This document shows, piece after piece, positions 9,628-29,496 of a stretch of 64,000 nt of DNA; position 1 is the first letter of the stretch, and each line of letters begins with the position of its first letter. The notes under the pieces were generated by a model. It searched no databases, was not told the DNA's origin, and saw only the letters and a program-made list of their open reading frames with translations. Both the position numbers and the translations under genes were made by a program. Source of the DNA: Hyphomicrobium sp. (GTDB lineage Bacteria; Pseudomonadota; Alphaproteobacteria; Rhizobiales; Hyphomicrobiaceae); assembly GCF_009026145.1 (NCBI RefSeq), contig NZ_WBUE01000004.1:124001-188000 (forward strand). The letters run 5' to 3'.

Positions 9628-10038
9628 TCAGCCAAGCCGCGTCACGATACGCGTCTTGATCGGCAGCTTCGCTGCCCCGAGCACCAATGCCTCGCGCGCC
9701 ACCTGATCCGGCACGCCGTCGAGTTCGAACATGATGCGGCCCGGCTTGACGCGCGCGCACCACAGCTCGGGCGAGCCCTTGCCCGAGCCCATGCGCACTT
9801 CCGCCGGCTTCTTCGTCACCGGCAGATCCGGGAAGACGCGGATCCACACGCGGCCGGCGCGCTTCATGTGGCGCGTGATGGCGCGGCGGGCGGCCTCGAT
9901 CTGGCGCGCGGTGACGCGCTCGGGCTCAACTGCCTTCAACCCGTGCGAGCCGAAGTTGAGCGCCGTGCCGCCCTTGGCGGCGCCATGAATGCGGCCCTTG
10001 AAGGCCTTGCGGTACTTGGTGCGTTTCGGTTGCAACAT
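9628..10038 (-). CDS. rplP: 50S ribosomal protein L16
   Basis: The 136-residue protein starts [19 protein letters not shown] and contains [20 protein letters not shown] and the [10 protein letters not shown] loop of L16, which reaches towards the peptidyl transferase centre. Length and position are standard. Confidence 0.98.
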   Translation of the reverse strand: MLQPKRTKYRKAFKGRIHGAAKGGTALNFGSHGLKAVEPERVTARQIEAARRAITRHMKRAGRVWIRVFPDLPVTKKPAEVRMGSGKGSPELWCARVKPGRIMFELDGVPDQVAREALVLGAAKLPIKTRIVTRLG

Positions 10039-10071
10039 GTCTTGTCGTCCCTGTCAGCGCTCAACGCTGCC

Positions 10072-10875
10072 TCACGCCTTCTCTGCGCCGTCGCCCTCGG
10101 GGGCCGCAGCCGGTGTCTCACGGCGCTCGCGACGCTCGCCGCGATCACCACGATCGCCCCTGTCGCGGTCGCCGTCACGGCGCGGGCGCCCGCCGCCGCC
10201 GCTCTCCTGCAGCTCGGTCGCGCGCTTTTCGGCGGCCATGGGGTCGTGCTCCATGATCTCGCCTTTGAAGATCCACACCTTGATGCCGATGACACCGTAG
10301 GCGGTGCGGGCGACGCCGTAGCCGAAATCGATGTCGGCGCGCAGGGTGTGCAGCGGCACGCGGCCCTCGCGGTACCACTCCGTGCGCGCGATCTCGGCGC
10401 CGCCCAGACGGCCGGCGACGTTGATGCGGATGCCGAGGGCGCCGAGCCGCAGCGCCGACTGCACGGCGCGCTTCATGGCGCGGCGGAAGGCGACGCGGCG
10501 CTCGAGCTGCTGCGCGATGGTCTCGGCGACCAGCGTGGCGTCGATCTCCGGCTTGCGGATCTCGACGATGTTGAGGTGCACTTCCGAGTTGGTGAAGCGG
10601 GCGAGCTGGCCGCGCAGCTTTTCGATATCCGCGCCCTTCTTGCCGATCAGCACGCCGGGGCGCGCCGTGTGCACCGTAACGCGGCACTTCTTGTGCGGGC
10701 GTTCGATGACGACCTTGGCGATGCCGGCCTGGCGGCGCTGCTGCATGATGTGATCACGCATGCGCATGTCCTCGTGCAGCAACCGCCCGTACTCCCCGCG
10801 GCCGGCGAACCAGCGGCTGTCCCAGGTGCGGTTGACGCCGACGCGCAGGCCGACCGGATTGACCTTCTGACCCAT
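10072..10875 (-). CDS. rpsC: 30S ribosomal protein S3 with Arg/Asp-rich tail
   Basis: S3 lies at the mRNA entry tunnel. The 267-residue product begins [22 protein letters not shown], has the KH domain with [11 protein letters not shown] (near residues 77-87) and the S3 C-domain [31 protein letters not shown], split around residues 155-186. After about residue 225 there is a 40-residue tail of RGDRGDR-type repeats. The start overlaps the rplV stop by one base. Confidence 0.97.
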   Translation of the reverse strand: MGQKVNPVGLRVGVNRTWDSRWFAGRGEYGRLLHEDMRMRDHIMQQRRQAGIAKVVIERPHKKCRVTVHTARPGVLIGKKGADIEKLRGQLARFTNSEVHLNIVEIRKPEIDATLVAETIAQQLERRVAFRRAMKRAVQSALRLGALGIRINVAGRLGGAEIARTEWYREGRVPLHTLRADIDFGYGVARTAYGVIGIKVWIFKGEIMEHDPMAAEKRATELQESGGGGRPRRDGDRDRGDRGDRGERRERRETPAAAPEGDGAEKA

Positions 10876-11387
10876 TATGCAGTCTCCTTGGCGGCCGGCT
10901 TCGCCTTGCCGCCCTTCTTGGCTGACGCAGCCGGCTTCTTTGCACCGCCCTTGGCTTCCTTGGCGGACTTGCCGGCAGGCTTCGACCTCTTCTTCACCTT
11001 GGCCTCACCTTCCTCGTCCGACTTCTGGCGGACGATGACGGTGATCTGCGAGAACGGCTTCATGATCGAAGAGGCGCGGCCGCGACCACGGGCAGCGAAG
11101 CGGCGCATGATCAGGTTCTTGCCGACAAAGGCCTCCGAGACGACGAGCTCGTTGACGTCGAGGCCGTGGTTGTTCTCGGCATTGGCCACGGCCGACATCA
11201 CGCACTTGCGCACGTCCTGCGCGATGCGCTTGCGCGAGAATTCGAGGTCGGCCAGCGCGGTATCGACCGCCTTGCCGCGGATGAGACCGGCGACAAGGTT
11301 CAGCTTGCGCGGCGAAACCCGGAGGTTTCTCGCCACGGCCTGTGCCTCGCTGTCGGAGAGGCTGCGCTCGCGTTTGGGCTTGCCCAT
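10875..11387 (-). CDS. rplV: 50S ribosomal protein L22 with Lys/Ala tail
   Basis: L22 lines the exit tunnel. The normal 110-residue body ([20 protein letters not shown] through [18 protein letters not shown]) is followed by about 45 residues made almost only of Lys, Ala, Gly, Pro and Ser. The total of 170 is well above the usual 110-130. Confidence 0.96.
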   Translation of the reverse strand: MGKPKRERSLSDSEAQAVARNLRVSPRKLNLVAGLIRGKAVDTALADLEFSRKRIAQDVRKCVMSAVANAENNHGLDVNELVVSEAFVGKNLIMRRFAARGRGRASSIMKPFSQITVIVRQKSDEEGEAKVKKRSKPAGKSAKEAKGGAKKPAASAKKGGKAKPAAKETA

Positions 11388-11404
11388 AATACTTCGCCTT
11401 AGCC

Positions 11405-11686
11405 TTATCTGCCTTTGGTCGCTTTCTTGTCGCCGCCGTGCCCATGGAACATCCGGGTCGGAGCGAACTCACCGAACTTGTGGCCGATCATGTCCTCGGT
11501 CACGGCGACCGGAACGTGCTTCTGCCCGTTGTGCACGCCGAACGTCAGGCCGACGAACTGCGGCAGGATCGTCGAGCGGCGGCTCCACATCTTGATGATC
11601 TCGTTGCGGCCCGACGAGCGCACCTTCTCCGCCTTCTTGAGAAGATAGCCGTCGACGAACGGGCCTTTCCAAACTGCACGTGCCAT
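11405..11686 (-). CDS. rpsS: 30S ribosomal protein S19
   Basis: A 93-residue S19 beginning [20 protein letters not shown], with the conserved [21 protein letters not shown] segment in two parts near residues 34-54. It forms a head complex with S13. It sits between rplB and rplV as usual. Confidence 0.98.
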   Translation of the reverse strand: MARAVWKGPFVDGYLLKKAEKVRSSGRNEIIKMWSRRSTILPQFVGLTFGVHNGQKHVPVAVTEDMIGHKFGEFAPTRMFHGHGGDKKATKGR

Positions 11687-11710
11687 AGTCTGTCTCCTCG
11701 CAGCCGCCGG

Positions 11711-12535
11711 TTACTTCTTCTTCGCCTGACGGCTACGGATGATGTACTTGTCGGTCGACTTGTTCTTGCGTGTCTTGGCACCCTTCGTGGGTTTGCCCCA
11801 CGGCGTCGCCCAGTGCTTGCCGCCCTTGGTGCGGCCGCCGTTCGGGTGATCGATCGGGTTCATGGCGATCGAGCGCACGGTCGGGCGACGGCCCTGCCAG
11901 CGCGTGCGCCCGGCCTTGCCCGTCACCTCGTTCGAGTGGTCGGGGTTCGAAACCGCGCCGATGGTCGCCATGCACTCGGCGCGCACGCGACGCGTCTCGC
12001 CCGAGTTCAGCTTCAGCACGGCCCAACCGGCGTCGCGGCCAACGAGCTGCACGAAGGAGCCGGCGGAGCGAGCCAGCTTGCCGCCGCCGCGCGGCTTCAG
12101 CTCCACGTTGTGCACGATGGTGCCGATCGGCATGCCGGCGAGCGGCATGGCATTGCCCGGCTTCACGTCCACTTTTTCGCCGGCAACGACTTGGTCGCCG
12201 ACGGCCAGGCGCTGCGGCGCCAGAATATAGGCGAGTTCCCCGTCCTGGTACTTGATGAGGGCGATGAACGCGGTGCGGTTGGGATCGTACTCGATGCGTT
12301 CGACCTTGGCCGGGGCGTCGAAGCGCCGGCGGCGGAAGTCGACGAGACGATACGACCGCTTGTGGCCGCCGCCGATGTGGCGCGTCGTGATGCGGCCATC
12401 GTTGTTGCGGCCGCCGGTCTTCGACTTGCCTTCGACGAGGACCTTGATCGGCGCCCCTTTCCAGAGCTGCGCGCGATCGACCAGCACCAGATGGCGCAGG
12501 CCGGGAGAGGTCGGACGGAATGTCTTCAGTGCCAT
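11711..12535 (-). CDS. rplB: 50S ribosomal protein L2
   Basis: L2 is needed for subunit association and peptidyl transfer. The 274-residue product has the N-terminal [12 protein letters not shown], the [18 protein letters not shown] region near residues 42-59 and the C-terminal [10 protein letters not shown]-equivalent [15 protein letters not shown] near 220-234. The basic C-terminus ends RSRQAKKK. Confidence 0.98.
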   Translation of the reverse strand: MALKTFRPTSPGLRHLVLVDRAQLWKGAPIKVLVEGKSKTGGRNNDGRITTRHIGGGHKRSYRLVDFRRRRFDAPAKVERIEYDPNRTAFIALIKYQDGELAYILAPQRLAVGDQVVAGEKVDVKPGNAMPLAGMPIGTIVHNVELKPRGGGKLARSAGSFVQLVGRDAGWAVLKLNSGETRRVRAECMATIGAVSNPDHSNEVTGKAGRTRWQGRRPTVRSIAMNPIDHPNGGRTKGGKHWATPWGKPTKGAKTRKNKSTDKYIIRSRQAKKK

Positions 12536-12545
12536 GGTCGTTTCC

Positions 12546-12839
12546 TCACAGGCCCGTCGCGATGTCGATGTGGTGGCCCTCGACCAGCGTCACGATCGCC
12601 TTCTTGGCGTCGCTCTGCAGCGCGCGGTGACCGCGGAAGGTCTTCAGCTTGCCCTTGCGGACCAGCGTGTTCACGGCTTTCACCTTGACCTTGAACAGGG
12701 TCTCGACGGCCGCCTTGATCTCCGACTTCGTCGCCTTCGGGGCGACGTTGAAGATGACCTGGTTGGCTTCCGAAACGAGCGTCGACTTCTCGGTGATGAC
12801 CGGAGAAACGATGACGTCGTAGGCGCTGCGCTTGCTCAT
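12546..12839 (-). CDS. rplW: 50S ribosomal protein L23
   Basis: Starting at [19 protein letters not shown] gives 97 residues, the usual L23 size. L23 is the docking site of trigger factor and SRP at the tunnel exit. The start overlaps the rplD stop by four bases (ATGA). The frame is open further upstream only because it shadows rplD. Confidence 0.96.
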   Translation of the reverse strand: MSKRSAYDVIVSPVITEKSTLVSEANQVIFNVAPKATKSEIKAAVETLFKVKVKAVNTLVRKGKLKTFRGHRALQSDAKKAIVTLVEGHHIDIATGL

Positions 12840-13495
12840 CGCTTGCTCCCCTCGGCGTTGGCGCCGTTCGCCGCGCCGGCAAAGCGCTCCTCGAGCGCCG
12901 CGATGGCGGCCTTGGTCAGCACCAGCTTCTGCCGGCGCAGGATGTCGTAGACGTTGATGCCCTGCACCGGGAGCACGTCGATGTTCGGCAGGTTGCGCGC
13001 CGCGCGCACAAAATCCGACTGCAGCTCGGCGCCGTCGATGATCAGCGCGTTGGTCCACTCAAGCTTGGTGAACTGATCGCGCAGGCCAGCTGTCTTGCCG
13101 TCCTTCGATTCCGCCTTGTCGAGCACCACGATCTCGCCCGCCTGGGCCTTCGCCGACAGGGCGTGGCGCAGGGCGAGCGCGCGCACCTTCTTCGGCAGCT
13201 CGATGGCATGGTCGCGCGGCTTGGGACCGAAGGCCTTGCCGCCGCCGCGCCACTGCGGAACCGACTTGTCGCCGTGGCGGGCGCTGCCGGTGCCCTTCTG
13301 CTTGTACATCTTCTTGCCCGTGACGTTCACCTCGGAACGGTCCTGGGCATGATGCGTGCCGGCGCGCCGCTTCAGGAGCTGGTAGCGGACCATGCGCTGG
13401 ATGAGGTCGGGGCGCGGCTTCAAACCGAAGATCGCCTCGGGGAGCTCGACCGTGCCGGCCTTGGCGGCCGCGAGCGTGGTGACATCGGCTTTCAT
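12836..13495 (-). CDS. rplD: 50S ribosomal protein L4
   Basis: The start [23 protein letters not shown] gives 219 residues. The tunnel-reaching loop [20 protein letters not shown] (near residues 62-81) is characteristic. In E. coli L4 represses the S10 operon. The ATG overlaps the rplC stop by one base (TGATG), which fixes the start inside a much longer open frame. Confidence 0.96.
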   Translation of the reverse strand: MKADVTTLAAAKAGTVELPEAIFGLKPRPDLIQRMVRYQLLKRRAGTHHAQDRSEVNVTGKKMYKQKGTGSARHGDKSVPQWRGGGKAFGPKPRDHAIELPKKVRALALRHALSAKAQAGEIVVLDKAESKDGKTAGLRDQFTKLEWTNALIIDGAELQSDFVRAARNLPNIDVLPVQGINVYDILRRQKLVLTKAAIAALEERFAGAANGANAEGSKR

Positions 13496-14211
13496 CACGC
13501 TTGCTCCTTCGCCTGAGTGGCCTCGCCCGAAGCGCCGCGCGACTTGAAGGCGCCGGGACGCGGCGCATCCTTGTGCGGCTGCTTGAGGACGGCATCGCGC
13601 ACCAGCACCCAGCCGCCCTTGGAACCCGGGACAGCGCCGCGCACCATCAGAAGGCCCCGGTCGACGTCGGTCTTGACGACGACGAGGTTCTGCGTCGTCA
13701 CCCGCTCCGAGCCCATGTGGCCGGCCATCTTCTTGCCTTTGAACACCTTGCCGGGGTCCTGGCGCTGGCCGGTAGAACCGTGGCTGCGGTGGCTGAGCGA
13801 CACGCCGTGCGTGGCTCTGAGGCCGCCGAAGTTCCAGCGCTTCATGGCGCCCTGGAAGCCCTTGCCCTGGTTGGTGCCCGTCACGTCGACGAACTGGCCA
13901 GGGACGAAGTGGTCGGCGGTGATCTGGGCACCCACCTCGATGATGTTCTCGGGGCTGACCCGGAACTCGACGAGCTTGCGCTTCGGCTCGACCTTGGCGA
14001 CGGCGAAGTTCTGCCGGTCGGCCTTGGTGAGGCGCGAGGGCTTGCGGGTGCCGGCACCGAGCTGCAGCGCGGTGTAGCCGTTCTTGTCGTTGGTGCGATG
14101 ACCGACAACCTGCACGTTGTCGAGCTTCAGCACGGTCACCGGGATGTGCTCCCCGGCGTCCGTGAAGATGCGGGTCATGCCCACCTTCTGTGCAATCACT
14201 CCGGAACGCAT
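13495..14211 (-). CDS. rplC: 50S ribosomal protein L3
   Basis: A 238-residue L3 beginning [16 protein letters not shown], with the [30 protein letters not shown] region (in parts near residues 142-172) including the Gln usually methylated by PrmB. The C-terminus has a short Ala/Gly/Lys/Gln extension. It is the second gene of the S10 operon, 61 bases after rpsJ. Confidence 0.97.
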   Translation of the reverse strand: MRSGVIAQKVGMTRIFTDAGEHIPVTVLKLDNVQVVGHRTNDKNGYTALQLGAGTRKPSRLTKADRQNFAVAKVEPKRKLVEFRVSPENIIEVGAQITADHFVPGQFVDVTGTNQGKGFQGAMKRWNFGGLRATHGVSLSHRSHGSTGQRQDPGKVFKGKKMAGHMGSERVTTQNLVVVKTDVDRGLLMVRGAVPGSKGGWVLVRDAVLKQPHKDAPRPGAFKSRGASGEATQAKEQA

Positions 14212-14272
14212 GAGAGCATTCCTTCCTTCTCAATTCCCGGTGCCTGGCGACTACCGCCGGCCCGAATTGCCC

Positions 14273-14581
14273 TTAGAGCTTGATCTCGACGTCGACACCG
14301 GCCGCCAGGTCGAGCTTCATCAGCGCGTCGACCGTCTGCGGCGTGGGGTCGACGATGTCGAGAAGGCGCTTATGGGTGCGCATCTCGAACTGATCGCGAC
14401 TCTTCTTGTCGATGTGCGGAGACCGGTTGACGGTGAACCGCTCGAACCGCGTCGGCAACGGAATGGGTCCGCGCACCTCCGCGCCGGTGCGCTTCGCCGT
14501 GTTGACGATCTCCCGCGTCGAGGCATCGAGGATTCGATGGTCGAATGCCTTGAGCCGGATGCGAATGTTCTGGCCGTTCAT
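14273..14581 (-). CDS. rpsJ: 30S ribosomal protein S10
   Basis: The start [19 protein letters not shown] gives 102 residues, exactly family length. The frame is open into tuf but those codons are shadow sequence. S10 is a head protein and, as NusE, part of the antitermination complex with NusG, also encoded here. [20 protein letters not shown] is conserved. A folded 62-base leader separates it from tuf. Confidence 0.97.
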   Translation of the reverse strand: MNGQNIRIRLKAFDHRILDASTREIVNTAKRTGAEVRGPIPLPTRFERFTVNRSPHIDKKSRDQFEMRTHKRLLDIVDPTPQTVDALMKLDLAAGVDVEIKL

Positions 14582-14591
14582 GTCCCGCACT

Positions 14592-14632
14592 CTTTCAAAA
14601 GAAAGAAGCGCCCGGCGGCCGAGCGCTCTTTC
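14592..14632 (-). promoter_or_regulatory. Two mutually exclusive hairpins between tuf and rpsJ
   Basis: On the minus strand GAAAG-AGCGC (14632-14623) can pair with GCGCT-T-CTTTC (14611-14601), a 10-bp stem with one bulge followed by TTTT. The same CTTTC (14605-14601) can instead pair with the next GAAAG (14596-14592) across a TTTT loop. Only one can form at a time. The first resembles a weak terminator; the pair resembles a switch controlling entry into the S10 operon. Function is inferred. Confidence 0.4.
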
Positions 14633-14643
14633 ACTTGCTTGCC

Positions 14644-15834
<1,191 letters not shown>

Positions 15835-15926
15835 CGTGGCTCTCCACTTCAGTTGTCGGTCCCCGTGAGGACCGGGTCTTCGTTACAAGGGGCGCCTTTC
15901 GGCGTGCCCTATCCCTGTTGTCGTTC

Positions 15927-18017
15927 TCAGGCGTACTTGGCCTTCACCTCGTCCGCCACGTTGCGCGGCACGTCCGCATAGTGGGCGAACTGCATGGTGT
16001 AGGAAGCACGACCCTGGCTCATGGACCGCAGCTGGCTCACGTAGCCGAACATGTTGGCGAGCGGCACGTAGGCGCGGATGACGGTGGCGTTGCCGCGCAT
16101 CTCCTGATTGCGGATCTGACCGCGGCGGCTGTTGATGTCGCCGATGACACTGCCGACGAAGTCGCCCGGTGTCACCACCTCGACGTCCATCACCGGCTCC
16201 AGGAGCTTCACGCCGGCCTTGTCGCAGCCTTCCTTCATCGCCGAGCGCGAGGCGATCTCGAAGGCGATGGCGGACGAGTCCACCTCGTGGAAGGCGCCGT
16301 CATAGAGCGTAACCTTAGTGTCGACCATCGGGAAGCCGATGAGGACGCCGTTCTCCCACACCGAGTTGATGCCCTTCTCGACGCCCGGAATGTACTCCTT
16401 CGGCACCGTGCCGCCGACGATCTCCGACTCGAACTCGTTGCCCTTGCCGGTCTCATTCGGCTCGATCTTGAGCTTGACGCGGGCGAACTGGCCGGTGCCG
16501 CCCGTCTGCTTCTTGTGCGTGTAGTCGACGTCGGTGGCGCGCACGAGGGTCTCGCGGTACGCGACCTGCGGGGCGCCGACGTTGGCTTCGACGCCATAGG
16601 TGCGCTTCAGGATGTCGACCTTGATGTCGAGGTGAAGCTCGCCCATGCCCTTGAGGATGGTCTCGCCCGACTCCTGGTCGACGGAGACGCGGAACGAGGG
16701 ATCCTCGATCGCCATGGTCGACAGCGCCATCGACATCTTCTCTTGGTCGGCCTTGGTCTTGGGCTCGATCTTCATTTCGATGACGGGGTTGGGGAACTCC
16801 ATCTTCTCGAGCAGCACCGGCTTGTTTGGATCGCTTAGCGTCTCGCCGGTGCGCGTGTCCTTGAGGCCCGAGAGGGCGACGATGTCGCCGGCGTAGGCTT
16901 CCTTGATCTCCTCGCGGTCGGCGGCATGCATCAGGTACATGCGCCCGACGCGCTCCTTCTTGTCGCGCGTGGTGTTGGTCAGCGCCATGCCGCTCTGGAT
17001 CTTGCCCGAGTAGATGCGGCAGAAGGTAATTGAGCCGACGTGCTCGAAGCTCATGATCTTGAAGGCCAGCAGCGATAGCGGCTCCTCGTCGATCGGCTTG
17101 CGCAACAGCGGCTCGCCGGTCTTAGGATCGATGCCCTTGAACGCCTCGCGATCGGCAGGCGATGGCAGGAAGTCGACGACGGCGTCGAGCAGCGGCTGCA
17201 CGCCCTTGTTCTTGAAGGCCGAGCCGCACATCATCGGATAGAAGGCGGTAGTGATCGTCGCCTTGCGGATCAGCTTGCGCAGCGTCTCCTCGTCGGGCTC
17301 CTTGCCCTCGAGGTAGCCTTCCATCGCGGCATCGTCCATCTCGACGGCGGCCTCGATCATCGCGGCGCGATACTCGGCGGCCCTGTCCTTGAGGTCGTCA
17401 GGAATCTCCTTCTCGACCATCTTGGCGTCTTTGCCGTCGCCATCCCAGACGTAGGCCTTCATCTTGATGAGGTCGACGACGCCGGCAAACGAGCTCTCGG
17501 CACCGATCGGGAGCTGGATGGGCACCGGACGCGCGCCCAGCTTCTCCTTGATGTCGCTGACGCACATGTAGAAGTCGGCGCCGGTCTTATCCATCTTGTT
17601 GGCGAAGATGATGCGCGGCACGCCGTACTTGTCGCCCTGCCGCCAGACGGTCTCGGTCTGCGGCTCGACGCCCTGGTTCGAGTCGAGCACGCACACGGCG
17701 CCGTCGAGCACGCGCAAGCTACGCTCCACCTCGATGGTGAAGTCGACGTGGCCTGGGGTGTCGATGATGTTCAGACGGCGCATGCGCCCTTCGCGACCCG
17801 GCCAGAAGCAGGTCGTCGCGGCCGAGGTGATGGTGATGCCGCGCTCGGCTTCCTGCTCCATGAAGTCCATGGTCGCGGCGCCGTCGTGCACCTCGCCGAT
17901 CTTGTAGGACTTGCCGGTGTAGTAGAGGATCCGCTCGGTCGTCGTCGTCTTTCCGGCATCGATGTGGGCCATGATGCCGAAATTGCGGTAGTCCTTGATG
18001 TCGTATTCGCGGGCCAT
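15927..18017 (-). CDS. fusA: Elongation factor G
   Basis: EF-G drives translocation and, with RRF, ribosome recycling. The 696-residue protein starts [20 protein letters not shown], with the P-loop AHIDAGKTT (residues 17-25), DTPGHVDF (near 88-95) and NKMD (near 142-145), followed by domains II to V ending AKYA. The 92-base gap to tuf contains two short hairpins (CGGTCC/GGACCG and GGGGCGCC/GGCG-GCCC) but no clear U run. Confidence 0.98.
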   Translation of the reverse strand: MAREYDIKDYRNFGIMAHIDAGKTTTTERILYYTGKSYKIGEVHDGAATMDFMEQEAERGITITSAATTCFWPGREGRMRRLNIIDTPGHVDFTIEVERSLRVLDGAVCVLDSNQGVEPQTETVWRQGDKYGVPRIIFANKMDKTGADFYMCVSDIKEKLGARPVPIQLPIGAESSFAGVVDLIKMKAYVWDGDGKDAKMVEKEIPDDLKDRAAEYRAAMIEAAVEMDDAAMEGYLEGKEPDEETLRKLIRKATITTAFYPMMCGSAFKNKGVQPLLDAVVDFLPSPADREAFKGIDPKTGEPLLRKPIDEEPLSLLAFKIMSFEHVGSITFCRIYSGKIQSGMALTNTTRDKKERVGRMYLMHAADREEIKEAYAGDIVALSGLKDTRTGETLSDPNKPVLLEKMEFPNPVIEMKIEPKTKADQEKMSMALSTMAIEDPSFRVSVDQESGETILKGMGELHLDIKVDILKRTYGVEANVGAPQVAYRETLVRATDVDYTHKKQTGGTGQFARVKLKIEPNETGKGNEFESEIVGGTVPKEYIPGVEKGINSVWENGVLIGFPMVDTKVTLYDGAFHEVDSSAIAFEIASRSAMKEGCDKAGVKLLEPVMDVEVVTPGDFVGSVIGDINSRRGQIRNQEMRGNATVIRAYVPLANMFGYVSQLRSMSQGRASYTMQFAHYADVPRNVADEVKAKYA

Positions 18018-18038
18018 TCTCTCAGCGCTCCGATCCGA

Positions 18039-18515
<477 letters not shown>

Positions 18516-18606
18516 TCAGCCCTTCGCTTCGCTTCTCTCAATGACAATGGGCCGACTTACCGGCCCATGGTTCCCGCGTTCTGCGGGACAGACCGCCGCA
18601 AGGCGG

Positions 18607-18978
18607 TCACTTCGGTCTCTTGGCTCCGTACTTGGAGCGGCGCTGCTTACGATCGGCGACGCCTTGGGTGTCGAGCACGCCGCGGATGATGTGGTAGCGG
18701 ACGCCGGGGAGGTCTTTGACGCGGCCGCCGCGGATGAGCACGACGGAGTGCTCCTGCAGGTTATGGCCTTCGCCGGGGATGTAGCCGATCACCTCGAAAC
18801 CGTTGGTGAGGCGGATCTTGGCGACCTTGCGCAGCGCCGAGTTCGGCTTCTTCGGCGTCGTGGTGTAGACGCGCGTGCACACGCCACGCTTCTGCGGGCA
18901 CGATTCCATGTGGCGCGACTTCTCGCGGTACGTCTTCTGAACCCGGGGTTTCCGGATCAACTGTTGTATCGTCGGCAT
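18607..18978 (-). CDS. rpsL: 30S ribosomal protein S12
   Basis: The start [12 protein letters not shown] gives 123 residues; an earlier in-frame ATG adds 21 residues foreign to S12. The decoding-centre segments [11 protein letters not shown] and [12 protein letters not shown] both retain the lysines whose change gives streptomycin resistance, so the sequence is of the sensitive type. It opens the str operon behind a long leader. Confidence 0.97.
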   Translation of the reverse strand: MPTIQQLIRKPRVQKTYREKSRHMESCPQKRGVCTRVYTTTPKKPNSALRKVAKIRLTNGFEVIGYIPGEGHNLQEHSVVLIRGGRVKDLPGVRYHIIRGVLDTQGVADRKQRRSKYGAKRPK

Positions 18979-19038
18979 GCGCCTCTTCCGTCCACGCTTG
19001 CCCGGCTGACGCGTGCGCCAAACCGAACCTGCCAAGCC

Positions 19039-19058
19039 CACACCCCCGAAGGCGTGTG
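19039..19058 (-). promoter_or_regulatory. UUCG-capped hairpin in the rpsL leader
   Basis: On the minus strand CACACGCC-TTCG-GGGGTGTG folds into a stem with one G-G mismatch capped by a very stable C(UUCG)G loop. It lies about 60 bases before the rpsL start, after the attenuator-like stem. Confidence 0.45.
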
Positions 19059-19065
19059 CCCGGCA

Positions 19066-19131
19066 CGAAAAAACCAGAGGATCATGCGTGCTCGGCGAGA
19101 GCCGCAGATCTTGGTCCGAATTTGTCCTCTG
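19066..19131 (-). promoter_or_regulatory. Attenuator-like stem-loop in the rpsL leader
   Basis: The minus strand has CAGAGGA (19131-19125) complementary to TCCTCTG (19081-19075), then G and six T residues (19073-19068). The 43-base loop has its own small hairpin CGGC-TCTC-GCCG. This is terminator-like geometry inside the leader, about 90 bases before rpsL. Use as an attenuator or protein target is inferred. Confidence 0.45.
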
Positions 19132-19214
19132 CTTTGCGACGGTAGCGTCTAGGTCAAGGCATCCGGAATGAAAGGATGCGAAATTGTCCTACCGCCTACC
19201 GTGAGAGTGCGAGA

Positions 19215-19243
19215 CCTATATACAGCCCGCGGAATCCGGTCAA
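19215..19243 (-). promoter_or_regulatory. Predicted promoter of the str operon
   Basis: Minus-strand TTGACC (19243-19238) is followed after 15-17 bases by TATATAGG. It is the best promoter in the 340-base gap between rpsL and the rpoC terminator. It gives a leader of about 230 bases containing the hairpins listed separately. Confidence 0.6.
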
Positions 19244-19321
19244 CACCTGCCAACCGCCCGCGGAGACAATTTTTTACGACGACCGGCCACCCCCCAAAAT
19301 GCCGTTCGGCTTGCCGCTCCA

Positions 19322-19363
19322 TCAAGAAGAAGAAGAGCGCGGCCGCGAGCTGCGACCGCGCTC
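19322..19363 (-). terminator. Intrinsic terminator after rpoC
   Basis: On the minus strand GAGCGCGGTCGC and GCGGCCGCGCTC form a 12-bp stem with one T-G pair around the loop AGCTC. It is followed directly by TTCTTCTTCTT. It begins 22 bases after the rpoC stop, separating rpoBC from the str operon. Confidence 0.8.
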
Positions 19364-19385
19364 CCCTTAATGCCTGGCAATCGCC

Positions 19386-23606
<4,221 letters not shown>

Positions 23607-23723
23607 CCGTCTCTCCATTCGGGGCGTGGCGGCGGGCCGCCCCGTGTCAAGCTTGCGAGGACTGGATCGCGGCGATCCTCGCAGAAAACGGGCTCTTGGC
23701 GTCGGCGAGCCCTGGATCCGTGT

Positions 23724-23765
23724 GCGCGTCTAACGCGCAGGTGCCCGGGGCCTTGAGGGCCCCGG
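23724..23765 (-). promoter_or_regulatory. Tandem hairpins in the rpoB-rpoC gap
   Basis: Two perfect inverted repeats lie side by side: CCGGGGCC/GGCCCCGG with a 5-base loop (23745-23765) and GCGCGT/ACGCGC with a 3-base loop (23724-23738). The gap is 174 bases, unusually long for rpoB-rpoC. No U run follows either stem, so termination is unlikely; RNA processing or stabilisation is possible. Confidence 0.45.
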
Positions 23766-23780
23766 ACAAAGTTCAAGCGG

Positions 23781-27932
<4,152 letters not shown>

Positions 27933-28039
27933 TTCCGCTCCTTGTGATCTGCGCAGGTGACGGCCCGCGCGACTGCTGCCTGCATGGCGAGGGCCGCCAA
28001 CCCTCGCTTTAGCCTTTAAACGGCTCACCGGAAGGTCCG

Positions 28040-28063
28040 TTTGAGGGTTGCATGACCCTCAAA
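28040..28063 (-). promoter_or_regulatory. Stem-loop in the rplL-rpoB gap
   Basis: TTTGAGGGT (28040-28048) and ACCCTCAAA (28055-28063) are perfect complements around a 6-base loop in the 224-base gap upstream of rpoB. On the transcribed strand the T run precedes the stem rather than following it, so it is not a classic terminator. Enteric bacteria have an RNase III site and partial attenuator in this gap; a similar role is possible. Confidence 0.4.
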
Positions 28064-28156
28064 AAGACCCTCCGGAGAGACGTCCGATGCTCGCCCTGTT
28101 GGAGCGAGCGGAGGCAGGCGACCGGCACCCGATGTGCCCGCCGCCCGCCACCTCGA

Positions 28157-28531
28157 TCACTTCACTTCGACGGTCGCGCCCTGGTCCTCGAGCTGCTTCT
28201 TCAACTTCGCAGCCTCGTCCTTGGACACGCCCTCCTTCACGGTCTTGCCGCCGGCCTCGACGAGGTCCTTGGCTTCCTTGAGGCCAAGGCCCGTGATGGC
28301 GCGGACTTCCTTGATGACGTTGATCTTCTTCTCGCCACCCGATTTCAGGATGACGGTGAACTCGGTCTGCTCCTCGGCCGGAGCGGCAGCGCCGCCGGCA
28401 GGAGCCGCAGCGACGGCGACGGCCGCAGCCGCCGATACGCCCCACTTCTCCTCGAGCATCTTGGCAAGCTCGGCCGCCTGCAGGACGGTGAGGCTGGAGA
28501 GATCCTCTACGATCTTCGAAAGATCGGCCAT
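28157..28531 (-). CDS. rplL: 50S ribosomal protein L7/L12
   Basis: The flexible stalk protein that recruits translation factors. The 124-residue product has the N-terminal dimer domain ([24 protein letters not shown]), an Ala/Pro-rich hinge near residues 38-55 and the C-domain with [12 protein letters not shown] near 83-94. It lies 91 bases after rplJ. Confidence 0.98.
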   Translation of the reverse strand: MADLSKIVEDLSSLTVLQAAELAKMLEEKWGVSAAAAVAVAAAPAGGAAAPAEEQTEFTVILKSGGEKKINVIKEVRAITGLGLKEAKDLVEAGGKTVKEGVSKDEAAKLKKQLEDQGATVEVK

Positions 28532-28622
28532 GTTGTTACTTCCTTCGGTTTGAACCTAATGACTGATGCAGTCTGAACTGCGTTCTCGATTTCGTGGCGC
28601 CCGTTGAGCGCCGCCCTTGCCG

Positions 28623-29141
28623 TTATGCGGCCTCGCCCTGCGATGCCTTCGCCTGAATGACGCGCGCAAGCTTGGCTCCCGGCTCCTTGACGGTGCGGGC
28701 GATCTTCGTCGCCGGCGCGTTGAGGAGACCGATGAGCTTGGCTCTGAGCTCATCCAGCGATGGCAGTTCGGCGAGCGCTTTGACGGCGTTCGCGTCGAGG
28801 ACCGTCGAGCCCATGGCGCCGCCGAGAATGACAAGCTTCTCATTCCCCTTGGCGTATGCGACCGACGCCTTCGCCGCCGCGATCGGATCCTGCGAGTAGG
28901 CAACGCATGTCTGCCCCTTGAAGAGATCGGCGATCGGTTCGTACGAAGTGTCCTTCAGCGCGAGCTTCGCCAGCCGGTTTTTGGCTACCTTGACCTTGCC
29001 GCCAGCTTCTTTGACGCGCTTGCGGTAGTCGGTCAGTTGGGCGACCGTCATTCCGGCATAGTGGGCGACGACCACCAACCCCGTGTCTTTCAACACGGTG
29101 TTGAGCGACGTCACGAGCTCACGTTTCGCGGCTCTATCCAC
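28623..29141 (-). CDS. rplJ: 50S ribosomal protein L10
   Basis: L10 anchors the L7/L12 dimers to the ribosome. The chosen GTG start (29141), with GGAG eight bases before, gives 172 residues beginning [21 protein letters not shown], matching alphaproteobacterial L10. The longer frame upstream covers the leader. The helix carrying the L7/L12 sites is near residues 130-165. Confidence 0.95.
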   Translation of the reverse strand: MDRAAKRELVTSLNTVLKDTGLVVVAHYAGMTVAQLTDYRKRVKEAGGKVKVAKNRLAKLALKDTSYEPIADLFKGQTCVAYSQDPIAAAKASVAYAKGNEKLVILGGAMGSTVLDANAVKALAELPSLDELRAKLIGLLNAPATKIARTVKEPGAKLARVIQAKASQGEAA

Positions 29142-29496
29142 CTGCTCACTCCAGTTTACGGATCGGCTCGCTAGACCGGTCCGCGGGTTGCACCTTGCCG
29201 CCGTCGGCGGGAACCCCGCTTTGAGGCGACGCTTCGTCTGTCCAACCGCGCGCCCTTGTAAGGCGGCACGGTGCTGACCCAGGTTCAAACCGGCTCTGCG
29301 CCCCTCATCGGGGAATGAAACCGGGTTCGCTCCTGTCTCATGCGGGCCCTCTTTGAGGCTTAAGCTGCCAGCATCGCGAAGAGGCTGACGGCACCCACAG
29401 TCTCGGACAGTCTTCGGAAGGCGAGCCGAAGCTCATCTTCCGTCTCCACGCGCCGCCCCTTGCGAAAACGACGCGCGAATTCCTCACTCGCCCTCG
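29142..29496 (-). promoter_or_regulatory. Leader region of rplJ-rplL
   Basis: The 355 bases between rplA and rplJ hold no gene. They contain a UUCG-capped hairpin (GAGC-TTCG-GCTC inside GGAAG/CTTCC, 29416-29441), CCCTCGC/GCGAGGG overlapping the rplA stop (29491-29507), and further GC-rich inverted repeats. L10 leaders bound by L10-L12 are widespread in bacteria and lie at this place. I could not identify the consensus L10-leader motif with confidence. Confidence 0.4.

Noticed and set aside
12836-14233. A 465-codon protein starting ahead of L4
   Set aside because: The N-terminal half is a shadow of rplC; the L4 start is fixed by the TGATG overlap and family length.
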